DNA of 64,000 nucleotides, taken from the NCBI GenBank assembly GCA_951801245.1, contig CATOMC010000009.1:20184-84183 (forward strand). The letters are read 5' to 3'. The notes beneath the pieces are model-generated. The model saw only the letters and a list, made by a program, of their open reading frames with translations, had not been told where the DNA came from and searched no databases. Source of the stretch: an uncultured Lachnospiraceae bacterium (GTDB lineage Bacteria; Bacillota_A; Clostridia; Lachnospirales; Lachnospiraceae). Position numbers and translations under genes: made by a program. Positions within the stretch are counted from its first letter, which is position 1. Each line of letters starts with the position of its first letter. This document shows positions 1 to 8,416 of the stretch, piece after piece.

Positions 1-2
1 GC

Positions 3-851
3 GTTATGCGGCTGACCTCCAAGAATGCCCTGACCAGGGAAAAGAGCCAGCTTGGACTGAGCCCGGAAGAACTTGGGAAGTTTGATCATATTTTGAAAAA
101 TCCGCATGGCATGCTGCTGGTGACGGGTCCTACCGGAAGCGGCAAATCAACGACTCTGTATACGGCACTGAGTGAACTCAACAAAGAGGATGTTAATATC
201 ATCACGGTCGAGGATCCTGTGGAGGCGAATCTCGACGGCGTCAACCAGGTGCAGGTCAACAACAAGGCGAACCTGACGTTTGCATCGGCACTTCGCTCTA
301 TTCTCCGACAGGACCCAGATATTATTATGATCGGTGAGATCCGGGACCAGGAGACGGCATCCATTGCGGTGCAGGCATCTATAACAGGCCATCTGGTGGT
401 GTCCACACTGCATACCAATTCTGCGGCCAGTACCATTACACGGCTCGTGGATATGGGGATAGAGCCTTACCTGATTGCGGATTCCACCATAGGGGTTATT
501 GCTCAGAGACTGGTGCGGCGCCTCTGTCCGGAATGCAAGAAGGGAAAGAAGGCAAGTGCAGAGGAGCTGAAGATGATGCTGCTTAAGCCGGATGCGGATG
601 TGACCATCTATGAGCCATGTGGTTGTCCTAGATGTGACGGTACCGGTTTTAGAGGTCGTATCGGTGTCTATGAGATTATGGAGATAAGTCAGCCCTTAAG
701 GCGTATTATCAGCAGGAAAGGCACAACAGAGGATATCAAGAAGCAGGCGCTTTTGGAGGGGATGAACACCCTGCGCATGAGTGCGGCCAAATATGTCCTG
801 CAGGGGATTACCTCGGTGCAGGAGATGATGAGGGTTTCGTTTGATCTCTAG
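3..851 (+). CDS. pilB: Type IV pilus assembly ATPase PilB (GspE family), 3' part only
   Basis: This is the C-terminal 282 residues of the hexameric ATPase that powers pilus extension at the cytoplasmic face of the membrane. The reading frame is open to the window edge, and the first codons (V-M-R-L) fit the family's KVVMRL strand, so the first ATG is internal and the gene starts outside the window. Visible are Walker [10 protein letters not shown] (about residue 42 of this fragment), the Asp box and Walker B ([12 protein letters not shown]), the His box (STLHTN) and the tetracysteine metal site (CPEC, then CGCPRC). PilB rather than PilT is favoured by the tetracysteine and by pilC/pilin neighbours. 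It is separated from pilC by a decayed Rpn gene. Confidence 0.95.
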   Translation, partial: VMRLTSKNALTREKSQLGLSPEELGKFDHILKNPHGMLLVTGPTGSGKSTTLYTALSELNKEDVNIITVEDPVEANLDGVNQVQVNNKANLTFASALRSILRQDPDIIMIGEIRDQETASIAVQASITGHLVVSTLHTNSAASTITRLVDMGIEPYLIADSTIGVIAQRLVRRLCPECKKGKKASAEELKMMLLKPDADVTIYEPCGCPRCDGTGFRGRIGVYEIMEISQPLRRIISRKGTTEDIKKQALLEGMNTLRMSAAKYVLQGITSVQEMMRVSFDL

Positions 852-907
852 GTGCCGTCTGATATAAAGTTAACGATATTAGGAACGATTATTTTATATT
901 AAATAAT

Positions 908-935
908 TTGCAATTTTATAAATATGTGATATTCT
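908..935 (+). promoter_or_regulatory. Candidate sigma-A promoter upstream of the Rpn pseudogene
   Basis: TTGCAA at 908-913 is followed after 16 bases by TATTCT at 930-935, which carries an upstream TG (TGA), giving an extended -10. It lies in the AT-rich gap after pilB and would drive the Rpn-type gene. This is sequence match only. Confidence 0.4.
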
Positions 936-1031
936 AATAACAAAGCAGTCGGTCATCATGGAAGATTATGAGGCCGACCGCATCTATCGGCGGGATTCAC
1001 TTCCGCATCAGGTATTCTGGCAGATTCTGCC

Positions 1032-1636
1032 ATGATTTCACAGATACGGGCAGAGTTTGCAGATATTGTCAATGCACTTATTTATGATGGAGAGCAGATG
1101 ATTTCCTCTTTGGATTTACAGCCGGCACCCACAGAATCTTTATATGCAGACGATCATGGCAATCTGCACAATCAATACAATGATGTGAGTAAATATGAAA
1201 ACAGGCATGGTAAGATTAAGATGCAGTATACTTTGGAGAATCAGTTTCGGCCGAATTATCGGATACTGCTTCGCAAAGCGGGATATGAGGGCGCAATTGA
1301 CAGACAGCGGTATAAGGGCAAAGACAGTTATCCGCTGATCGCACTGGTGTTGTATTGGGGCGATATTTCATGGAATTCAAAATCTGATCTGTTTCAGTTT
1401 TTCCATAGGAAAGAGATACACCATATGGCCAGGAAATATATCGACTATGTGACCTGTATATGTATTCGATGAAATGTTTTCCTAAAGAGATAAGACAGAA
1501 ATTCAAGAGTGATATGGGACTTGTCGTTGATTATCCGGCCGAAGGGGAAAAGTATATACCGGCAGAACAGGAGATGGTAAATCTGGAAGGCACCATGCGA
1601 ATGCTGCATGCCCTGACAGGGAAGCCGGGAGAGTAG
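1032..1636 (+). pseudogene. Frameshifted Rpn-family (PD-(D/E)XK nuclease/putative transposase) remnant
   Basis: The first frame (1032-1472) gives 146 residues that resemble Rpn-family proteins common in Lachnospiraceae: a ...EFADIVNALIYDGEQ start, then LENQ, RPNYRILLRKAGYEGA and YPLIALVLYWG. At about 1449-1452 the homology jumps to the -1-shifted frame, which starts DLYMYSMKC at 1451 and runs to TAG at 1634-1636, ending MRMLHALTGKPGE. One base has therefore been lost near 1450. The N-terminus also lacks the usual first ~15 residues, so the 5' end may be cut. Rpn proteins are nucleases that stimulate recombination. This copy sits between pilB and pilC and is probably inactive unless the shift is a sequencing error. 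Confidence 0.75.
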
Positions 1637-1694
1637 AACTGTATAGCATCCGCTATTGAAAAAACGGCAAAATCGTGTTAGACTATGTCATAAA

Positions 1695-1744
1695 TTGGCG
1701 CTTATTGACATTTATTGGCATTTATAATAATCATATGGCGCCAA
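1695..1744 (+). promoter_or_regulatory. Dyad with promoter-like boxes upstream of pilC
   Basis: TTGGCGC (1695-1701) and its exact reverse complement GCGCCAA (1738-1744) flank a consensus TTGACA (1705-1710) and a consensus TATAAT (1723-1728). The two boxes are only 12 bases apart, too close for a standard sigma-A promoter, so they may not act together. The symmetry could be an operator or a transcript hairpin just ahead of the pilC ribosome site. Confidence 0.35.
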
Positions 1745-1764
1745 GATGAAACCGGGGGACTACG

Positions 1765-2979
1765 ATGGCGACTTGGGGTTACGTTGCGATTGATAAAGGC
1801 GGCAGAGAGATTAAAGGCAGCAAAGATGCCGACAATAAAGACTTGGTATTGAGAGATTTGAAAAATCAGGGTCTTATTGTGCTTGATATCACAGAGAAGA
1901 GCATCCTGACCAGGGATATCAGTCTGGACTTTGCCAGTAAGCCAACACCCCGTGACAGAGCGATGTTCTGCCGGCAGTTTGCCGGTATTACAAGGGCGGG
2001 CGTCACAATCATTGAAACGCTCAATATGTTAGCAGAAGCTACAGAAAATAAAAAAATGCAAAAGGCAATCTATGCTGTGCGTGCGGATGTGGAGAAGGGT
2101 GAGAGTTTTGCGGATTCTCTGGCGAAGCATCCTGCGGTATTTCCAAAGCTGTTGGTGCAGATGGCAAGAGCAGGTGAGGCTTCCGGCAGTCTGGATATAG
2201 CTATGGAGCGCATGGCAATACAGTTTGAAAAAACGGCAAAGACACAGGCTTTGCTCAAGAAAGCCATGATCTACCCAATGGTGGTGGCCTGTGTGGCGGT
2301 AGCGGTGATCGTGATCATGCTGGTGGTCGTTATCCCAAGATATATGGATATGTTTGAACAGTTGGGAGCGCAACTGCCGGCGATTACACGCGCGGTCGTG
2401 GCTCTTAGCAGCTTTATTCGGAATAACTGGTTCATCATTGTTCCCGTGCTTATTGCCGTCATAACCGCGGTTAAAACATATGCCGGGACTGATTCGGGAA
2501 AACATGTCTTTGGCAAAATACAGTTAAAGATACCGGCAGTGAAAAATCTGGTCGTGAAATCTTCAAGTTCCCGGATGGCCAGAACTCTGAGTACACTTAT
2601 TGCGGCAGGTGTGCCGTTGATCGAGGCAGTGGATATCGTGGCGGATACGATGTCCAATATATGGTTTCAAGAGGCTCTCAGGGAAGCTATGGAACAGATT
2701 ATGATGGGTGTGCCTTTGTCTGAGCCTCTACAGACCTGTGGATTGTTCCCGCCCATGGTTTATCATATGACGAAAATCGGCGAGGAAGCCGGTTCCACAG
2801 AGGAAATGTTAAGCAGGCTGGCTGACTATTATGAGGAGGAGGTCGAACTGGCAGTGCAGTCTATGATGGCGGCTGTGGAACCTATGATCATCATTGTACT
2901 TGCGTGCATAGTCGGTGTGCTGATCGGAGCAGTTATGGCGCCGATGGTGAATATGTATGCGGCATTGGACAATTTGTAA
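1765..2979 (+). CDS. pilC: Type IV pilus inner-membrane platform protein PilC (GspF family)
   Basis: The polytopic platform protein PilC couples PilB to pilin insertion. The 404 residues match the family's normal length and contain two GspF repeats: the first at about residues 65-190 (RDRAMFCRQFAGITRAGVTIIETL, split here from its partner), the second at about 265-390 (SRMARTLSTLIAAGVPLIEAV). Hydrophobic segments are near residues 170-195, 215-235 and 375-398. Start ATG lies 3' of a GGGGG-containing site. The gene follows the Rpn remnant, not pilB directly, so it may depend on a promoter inside 1637-1764. Confidence 0.96.
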   Translation: MATWGYVAIDKGGREIKGSKDADNKDLVLRDLKNQGLIVLDITEKSILTRDISLDFASKPTPRDRAMFCRQFAGITRAGVTIIETLNMLAEATENKKMQKAIYAVRADVEKGESFADSLAKHPAVFPKLLVQMARAGEASGSLDIAMERMAIQFEKTAKTQALLKKAMIYPMVVACVAVAVIVIMLVVVIPRYMDMFEQLGAQLPAITRAVVALSSFIRNNWFIIVPVLIAVITAVKTYAGTDSGKHVFGKIQLKIPAVKNLVVKSSSSRMARTLSTLIAAGVPLIEAVDIVADTMSNIWFQEALREAMEQIMMGVPLSEPLQTCGLFPPMVYHMTKIGEEAGSTEEMLSRLADYYEEEVELAVQSMMAAVEPMIIIVLACIVGVLIGAVMAPMVNMYAALDNL

Positions 2980-3017
2980 TGTAGTACTTCTTAATGATGA
3001 AAAAGGAGAAAGAGGCA

Positions 3018-3542
3018 ATGAAAAGAGAAAGAATGAGGGATAAAGGTTTTTCTCTTGTCGAGTTAATTATCGTACTTGCTATGATGGCGATTCTCGTTGT
3101 TGTATTGTCACCTCAATACTTAAAATATTTGGAGAGAGCGCGGAATTCAGCGGATTTGCAGAATGCAAGAACCATTGTAAATGCAATCCAGATTTATGCA
3201 GCAGATCCTCAGGCGAATCCGCCGATTACGTTTGATAATACGAACGGGGCTAAAATCACGATCCATGGGAACGGCACACCTTCTACGATCGAGGACGACA
3301 ATGCCAGCGTGGCAGCGGCATTAGACAATGCGGGCCTGGAGATTACTAACATGTATTGCGCTAGTAAAACAGCCTGGACAGGCTATACAATTACCGTAAA
3401 AGTTGAGACGGATGGCAGTATTTCTTTTGCATATCAAGGAGAGGGCAGTGCGGATGCAAATATAGATGCATTTGCGGATATGATGACCGGCGCAGTTGAC
3501 ACTGATGACGAGGATAGTGGAGGCGGTGACGGTACTACATGA
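3018..3542 (+). CDS. pilA: Major type IV prepilin (PilA-like)
   Basis: A 174-residue prepilin and probable main fibre subunit. A short basic leader (MKRERMRDKG) is followed by the class III signal FSLVELIIVLAMMAIL, with cleavage expected after Gly10 and Glu at mature position 5. The hydrophobic helix continues into a predicted globular domain with two cysteine-free early strands and an acidic Gly/Asp-rich tail. The frame is open from 2994, but ATG 3018 is preferred because AAAGGAG (3002-3008) lies 9 bases upstream and the leader length becomes typical. It follows pilC closely and overlaps pilD by 4 bases. A minor-pilin role cannot be excluded, but its position and size favour the major subunit. 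Confidence 0.9.
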   Translation: MKRERMRDKGFSLVELIIVLAMMAILVVVLSPQYLKYLERARNSADLQNARTIVNAIQIYAADPQANPPITFDNTNGAKITIHGNGTPSTIEDDNASVAAALDNAGLEITNMYCASKTAWTGYTITVKVETDGSISFAYQGEGSADANIDAFADMMTGAVDTDDEDSGGGDGTT

Positions 3543-4270
3543 TCGTATTCTTATTTGGCATCGTGATCGGCAGTTTCTTAAATGTCTGTATCTATCGTAT
3601 TCCCGGGAAGGAAAATATTGTAAAGACCGCATCGCACTGTAGGGCATGTGGGTGTCGCCTGAAATGGTACGATATGATACCGGTGATAAGTTTTCTCGCC
3701 CTGCGGGGCAAGTGCCGCAAATGTGGTGCCAGACTCTCTGTCCAGTATCCTCTGATTGAGGCAGCCAACGGATTATTGTACGTTTTGATCGTTCGCACAG
3801 GCGGCCTTAGCATAGAATCTCTGCTCTATTGTGCACTGGCTTCTTCACTTCTTGTTTTGAGCGTCATTGATTTTAGAACTTATGAGATTCCTTTTGGGAT
3901 CAATTTATTTATACTGGCATTGGGGCTGATCCGGGCAGGTACAGACTATCGGAATCTTAAGACTTATCTGATCGGTTTCCTTTCTATCAGCGTGTTCCTT
4001 GCAGTCATATATTATGCCACTGGCGGCCGGGCCATCGGCGGCGGTGATGTAAAACTGATGGCGGCCTGCGGGCTGCTGCTTGGCTGGAAACTGGTTATAT
4101 TGGCCTTCTTACTGGGGTGTGTCTTCGGCGCAGCCATACATGTAATCCGTATGAAGGTATGCGGCGCAAGCCGTGTACTTGCGATGGGTCCGTATCTTTC
4201 CCTGGGTGTCTTAATGGCGGCATTATGGGGGAATCAGATGCTTATGTGGTATTTGGGACAGTTTATGTGA
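3539..4270 (+). CDS. pilD: Prepilin leader peptidase/N-methyltransferase PilD
   Basis: This membrane aspartyl protease cleaves prepilin leaders and methylates the new N-terminus. The 243 residues begin FLFGIVIGSFLNVCIYRIP, the standard GSFLNV motif. A cytoplasmic loop holds two CxxC pairs (CRACGC near residue 34, CRKCGA near 59), typical of enzymes with methyltransferase activity. Catalytic aspartates are in VLSVIDFRTYEIP and in the GGGDVKLM motif. About seven hydrophobic segments follow. Its start codon overlaps the pilin stop (ATGA), implying translational coupling. Substrates are the pilin and the minor pilins in this operon. Confidence 0.95.
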   Translation: MIVFLFGIVIGSFLNVCIYRIPGKENIVKTASHCRACGCRLKWYDMIPVISFLALRGKCRKCGARLSVQYPLIEAANGLLYVLIVRTGGLSIESLLYCALASSLLVLSVIDFRTYEIPFGINLFILALGLIRAGTDYRNLKTYLIGFLSISVFLAVIYYATGGRAIGGGDVKLMAACGLLLGWKLVILAFLLGCVFGAAIHVIRMKVCGASRVLAMGPYLSLGVLMAALWGNQMLMWYLGQFM

Positions 4271-4291
4271 TTTCATATGGCTTTGAAAAAT

Positions 4292-4330
4292 ACCTGCACG
4301 GCATCACCGGCAGGTTTATATATTTTATCT
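4292..4330 (+). terminator. Weak intra-operon hairpin with AT/U-rich tail
   Basis: ACCTGC (4292-4297) pairs with GCAGGT (4310-4315), followed by TTATATATTTT. The 6-bp stem and broken T-run suggest an attenuator or partial terminator between pilD and pilM, not a full stop. It could lower expression of the assembly genes relative to the pilin. Confidence 0.4.
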
Positions 4331-4378
4331 AATTTTTCTGCAAGTCTGAAAGGAAATGTGTTAAGGAGGAAACGAAGC

Positions 4379-6046
4379 ATGGCTGCTAAAGTGATCAGCA
4401 TGGAGATCGGTTACTCGCTGACCAGGATTTGTGAGGCAGACTATAAGACAAAATCTCATAAGATTTATAAAAGCTTTACGATTCCAACACAGGAGGGGAT
4501 CATCAACGATGGCCTGCTGACGGTGTCCTCTGCGTATGTGGAGAATTTAAAGGGTGCGCTGGCGGCGAATCATGTTAAGTCTAAGCAGGTGGTGTTTTCG
4601 ATCACCTCGTCCAAAATTGCCAGTCGTGAGGTTGTGATTCCTTATGTGAAAGAAAATCGAATAGCGGATGTGGTCAACATTAACGCGACAGACTATTTTC
4701 CGGTGGATTTAAGTCAGTATCGGCTGGCTTACAGTATTTTGGATATCATTGGAGGGCATAAGGGTCCTCAGCAATATAAACTGCTTGTCATGGCAGTGCC
4801 GGCAGCACTTTTGTCAGGGTATTATGAACTGGCCAGGGCATTGAAACTTGAGGTGGCGGCAATCGATTACGCCGGTAACTCGGTTTTTCAGGTGGTGAAG
4901 GAGGAGTGTGCCAGGAGCACCAATCTGATTGTCAAGATTGAGGAGAGAGATTCGCTGGTGATGGTGGTGCACGATTCCGCGCTGGCTTTTACCAGAAATG
5001 TGTCATATGGCGTGGAGGAGGCCATAGAGACTGTGATGGATACGCTCTGCTGGGGTGAAGCCGCTTCCGTGGAGCAGGCAATCCATGTTTTGCAGAGAAA
5101 TGACTGTATCGCCATGGAGGAGACGGCTGCCGTATCGGCGAAAGATACGGCGATGAATGAGGTACGGGAGGCGATCATGCCATTGGTGAGCGGTATCGCC
5201 AGAGTTATCGATTATTATACTTCCCGCAATACGGACAGTTCTATCAGCAGGATTATGATCACCGGTCTGGGTGCGGAGTTTAAGGGACTGGGGGAATTAC
5301 TTTCCAGAGAAATCAGCGCACCGGTGACGGTTTTAAAGGAGGCGGCCGGCTGGAACCTGGGCCGTTATTTTAAGAACGAATGTTTCGGAGAGTACATAGC
5401 CTGTGTGGGTGCGGCAGTGGAACCGCTCGGATTTAAGAAGGATGCAGAGAAAAAGGGGAAAAAGAGTGGAGCCAGGGGCACAAACGGTGTTTTTGCGGCA
5501 TATTCGTTGTTGGCGATCGGGCTGGCTGCGGGGATTGGGCTGGCTGCTTTTTCAATCATGCGGTATATGGATGTACAGAAGACAAATATGGAATTAAGAG
5601 CACAGGAGAGTGCACTTACAGACGTTATTACGATATATGATGCATATGCAGACACCAAGGCAGACTATACCAAAGTGTGCGCTATGTATGAGGCTACGGA
5701 GAGCAGGAATGAGAGTTTGTATGAATTCCTGGAGGAATTGGAGGATAAGCTGCCGGGCAGTGTGAATGTGGTTTCCCTGACCAGTGATGCCTGCGAAGTC
5801 AGTATTAACATGAACGTGGATACGAAGGAAGAGGCGGCAGCAGCGATACAGCAGATGCGGACATTCCACTCCCTGATTCCCGAGATGGTGACCATGTCAT
5901 CCCTGCGGGAGGACGAGGATCGGGATACGGGTGTTGCTTCTATCAACTTTACGGTGACGGCTTATTATCGTCCGGTGGGATATGAAGCGGACAAGAAAAC
6001 GGCTGATGATTCGCTGAATGCTGTGGACAGCGGCATGGCTAAATAG
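4379..6046 (+). CDS. Fused PilM-PilN type IV pilus assembly protein
   Basis: The 555 residues combine two proteins that are usually separate. The N-terminal ~350 residues are an actin-like PilM ATPase fold (start MAAKVISMEIGYSLTRICEA, with a phosphate-loop-like IGYSLTR and later MITGLGAEFKGLGE). The C-terminal ~190 residues are PilN-like: a basic stretch (KKDAEKKGKKSG), one membrane helix (about residues 380-402), a coiled coil and a ferredoxin-like domain. PilM normally binds the PilN cytoplasmic tail, so a fusion would fix this contact. ATG 4379 is chosen over the upstream in-frame ATG 4277 because AAGGAGG stands just before it and the protein then starts at the PilM strand. pilO follows 10 bases later. 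Confidence 0.85.
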   Translation: MAAKVISMEIGYSLTRICEADYKTKSHKIYKSFTIPTQEGIINDGLLTVSSAYVENLKGALAANHVKSKQVVFSITSSKIASREVVIPYVKENRIADVVNINATDYFPVDLSQYRLAYSILDIIGGHKGPQQYKLLVMAVPAALLSGYYELARALKLEVAAIDYAGNSVFQVVKEECARSTNLIVKIEERDSLVMVVHDSALAFTRNVSYGVEEAIETVMDTLCWGEAASVEQAIHVLQRNDCIAMEETAAVSAKDTAMNEVREAIMPLVSGIARVIDYYTSRNTDSSISRIMITGLGAEFKGLGELLSREISAPVTVLKEAAGWNLGRYFKNECFGEYIACVGAAVEPLGFKKDAEKKGKKSGARGTNGVFAAYSLLAIGLAAGIGLAAFSIMRYMDVQKTNMELRAQESALTDVITIYDAYADTKADYTKVCAMYEATESRNESLYEFLEELEDKLPGSVNVVSLTSDACEVSINMNVDTKEEAAAAIQQMRTFHSLIPEMVTMSSLREDEDRDTGVASINFTVTAYYRPVGYEADKKTADDSLNAVDSGMAK

Positions 6047-6056
6047 GGGGAGCGCA

Positions 6057-6827
6057 ATGAAGGTATCGAAGAGAGATATATTGCTTTTCATCGGTTTCAT
6101 GGGGATTCTTGCAGGGGTGTGTTCTTATCTGTTTGTCTTTCAGCCGGCCATGAAGAAGGCAGATGCGCTGGAACTGGAGAATATAAGGCTGCAGGGCAGG
6201 ATCTTGGATCTGCAGAATAAACAGGCCAACAAGGAAATCTATCAGAACGAGATCGCACGAATGGAGCAGGAAATGAAGGAGATTTACCGGTTGTTCCCGG
6301 TGGATGTGCGTGAGGAGAATGCGATCCTTCTTGCAATCAATCAGGAGCAGACTGCGCCGCTTGCGATAGAGTCGGTCACGATAGATGCTCTTTTGGATGT
6401 GCCCTTTCTGGAAGAGGGGAAAGAGGATGCTTTGCCGGAGGATGGCGGCCATGGTGCGGGCGGATCCAATCCTTATGGACTCAAGAACCGCAGGGTCACC
6501 ATGAATTATGAGGTGTCTTATGAAGGATTAAAGCGCAGCGTGAAAAATATCTGCCTGCAGACAGAGCGCATGGTCATTGAGGATCTGACGGTGGTCTATG
6601 ATGAGACAACAGGACTTCTGCGCGGTACTATGGCGGTGAATATGTACTGTGTGCCGAATCAGGAAGGCAGGGAATATGTGAAGCCTGATTTGAGTTCGGT
6701 ATTGTTGGGTACGGATAATATATTCGGCTCGATTGTGATTCGCAGCGAGAGCGGGCTGACAGATTTAGAAAGCAGTGAAGGGCAGGAGGATACCGATACG
6801 GCAGAAGGGGCACAAGAGCAGGAATAA
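6057..6827 (+). CDS. pilO: PilO-like type IV pilus alignment protein
   Basis: A 256-residue bitopic protein with a short basic N-terminus (MKVSKRDI), one membrane helix at about residues 8-27, a coiled coil at about 33-80 (rich in E/L/Q/K) and an extracytoplasmic ferredoxin-like domain (YEVSYEGLKRSVKNICLQTE). This layout and its place after PilM/PilN identify PilO, which dimerises with PilN. The tail after residue 215 is acidic and low complexity. Start 6057 has AGGGGGAG upstream; the frame is open to 6018 inside pilMN, but that earlier ATG has no ribosome site. Confidence 0.85.
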   Translation: MKVSKRDILLFIGFMGILAGVCSYLFVFQPAMKKADALELENIRLQGRILDLQNKQANKEIYQNEIARMEQEMKEIYRLFPVDVREENAILLAINQEQTAPLAIESVTIDALLDVPFLEEGKEDALPEDGGHGAGGSNPYGLKNRRVTMNYEVSYEGLKRSVKNICLQTERMVIEDLTVVYDETTGLLRGTMAVNMYCVPNQEGREYVKPDLSSVLLGTDNIFGSIVIRSESGLTDLESSEGQEDTDTAEGAQEQE

Positions 6828-6854
6828 ATATAGAAAGCCGGCAGGTGAGTGCTG

Positions 6855-8354
6855 ATGGACAGAACGGGAAGCGGGTGTGTGATGATGGGAGATAAGAGAT
6901 GCAGACGGAATAAGAATGCGGGGTTTTCTCTGTTGGAACTGTTGATTGCGGTGGTCATTCTTTCGATTATCGTGATTCCGTTGTTACATTTGTTCCTCTC
7001 TTCCAACAGGATGAATATCAAATCCCGGCAGACTCTGCGGGCCACTACGCTGGCGCAGAACCTTATGGAGGGGTTGAAAGCTTATGATATCGAGAAGTTA
7101 AAGGCGCAGTTTGAGCATCCTACAGAAGGTTTTAATGTGATCGACGACAGTCTGATCAGGGGAGCGCTTGCGGAGGAGACTGCCCTGGAAGTGGATGATG
7201 CGGGAAACCCCAGTCCAGGTATTTATTATTTCAGCATCAGGAAGGTGTCCATGCAGGGGAGTGAGTTTGATGCACTGATCAGGGTGGACGCAAGAGAATA
7301 TATGGAGCCGGGGACACACCGGGATGCGCTGAACAATGATTCCGGTAAACCATTGGTACTGAATAAGCCGATTGCGGATGCCAGGAGTATTGATAAAGAG
7401 AACGGAACCTTTGTGGAGACGGAGGAGATCCGGAAATCGGTGCTCAATAGTATATGGGCGATTGAGAATGAAAATCTGATGATGGATGCAACGTTATCCC
7501 GTTATCTGCAGGATGCTCTTGCAGCCAACGGCGTAGATGCAGAGCAGTTTCGGGAAAATCTTTGTTTCAAAAATCTGGAAAGGGATTTTGATACTGTCAG
7601 CAGAACCATCACAGTAACTTTAAATGACAGTACCTCGTTAGATCAAGATGGCCGCCGCAAGATAGAAGTATCAGTCAGGCAGGAATATGGCTTCAATTAC
7701 AGCGACTTTATCTGTTATACAACGGGGGATGACAGTCACAGAGTAGACGGCATTGGATGCGGCCATATCAGCCGTGCGCATCCGAATATTAATATTTTCT
7801 ATTATCCTTTGTATGGTTCCAATGTGATCGATGAGTCCATTACAATCATTGATAATACGGACCCGGCACTGAGTCAGCCGACAGATGAGAGGCTGAGTGT
7901 GCTGATTGCCAAGCAGGTGCCTTCGTCAGTTATGGATCCGAATAATCTTGAAATGATGACGGACGCACAGCTTATGGCGGCTGAGATGGATTACAGAGCA
8001 GATGTTATGATTAAGAAGGGTTCCGGTGATATGCCGAAGGAACAGTTTACCTTGAAGACGAATCTGGGGATGAATCTGGCGGGTCAGGCATATATGACCG
8101 GAGAAGGCGAAGCAGTTGATGCACCGGACCAACTGACAGTCAATGGAGAGTCAATGGATTTAAACGGCACCAGCCGGATGAATCTCTATACGCTGGACGG
8201 CGTCCGCAGTCCTATGGGAACAGCACCGGCAGAAGATGAGGTTACGGAACTGTTTTACCAGGTGCAGGTCAGCGTCTATCACGAAGGCGCCGCGGACAAT
8301 GGTTTTCCGGAGGAGGAGTGCGTGGTGGTAATCGACGGCAGTAAGAATGGGTGA
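6855..8354 (+). CDS. Prepilin-like protein with large C-terminal domain (PilV/minor pilin type)
   Basis: The 499-residue protein has a class III signal GFSLLELLIAVVILSIIVIPLL, with cleavage after Gly at about residue 23 and Glu at mature position 5. Most minor pilins are 150-250 residues, so the ~450-residue exported part is unusually big. Its middle contains predicted beta-rich sequence with no family I recognise. ATG 6855 is selected since AGGTGA ends 6 bases upstream; ATG 6882/6885 would give a shorter leader. It probably belongs to the initiating tip complex with the next three pilin-like genes. Confidence 0.8.
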   Translation: MDRTGSGCVMMGDKRCRRNKNAGFSLLELLIAVVILSIIVIPLLHLFLSSNRMNIKSRQTLRATTLAQNLMEGLKAYDIEKLKAQFEHPTEGFNVIDDSLIRGALAEETALEVDDAGNPSPGIYYFSIRKVSMQGSEFDALIRVDAREYMEPGTHRDALNNDSGKPLVLNKPIADARSIDKENGTFVETEEIRKSVLNSIWAIENENLMMDATLSRYLQDALAANGVDAEQFRENLCFKNLERDFDTVSRTITVTLNDSTSLDQDGRRKIEVSVRQEYGFNYSDFICYTTGDDSHRVDGIGCGHISRAHPNINIFYYPLYGSNVIDESITIIDNTDPALSQPTDERLSVLIAKQVPSSVMDPNNLEMMTDAQLMAAEMDYRADVMIKKGSGDMPKEQFTLKTNLGMNLAGQAYMTGEGEAVDAPDQLTVNGESMDLNGTSRMNLYTLDGVRSPMGTAPAEDEVTELFYQVQVSVYHEGAADNGFPEEECVVVIDGSKNG

Positions 8355-8357
8355 ACG

Positions 8358-8375
8358 GGACGAGTCCGCTCGTCC
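8358..8375 (+). other. Intercistronic hairpin
   Basis: GGACGAG (8358-8364) and CTCGTCC (8369-8375) form a perfect 7-bp stem with a 4-base loop, without a T-run. It could stabilise or process the pilus mRNA between two minor pilin genes. Confidence 0.4.
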
Positions 8376-8416
8376 GTGGATTATGAGTCACAGCAGAGTT
8401 GTGGCATGGGGTTAGT

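Noticed and set aside
1695..1720. Sigma-54 promoter (GG...GC pattern)
   Set aside because: The GG at 1697-1698 is not followed by GC ten bases later, so the required spacing is missing.
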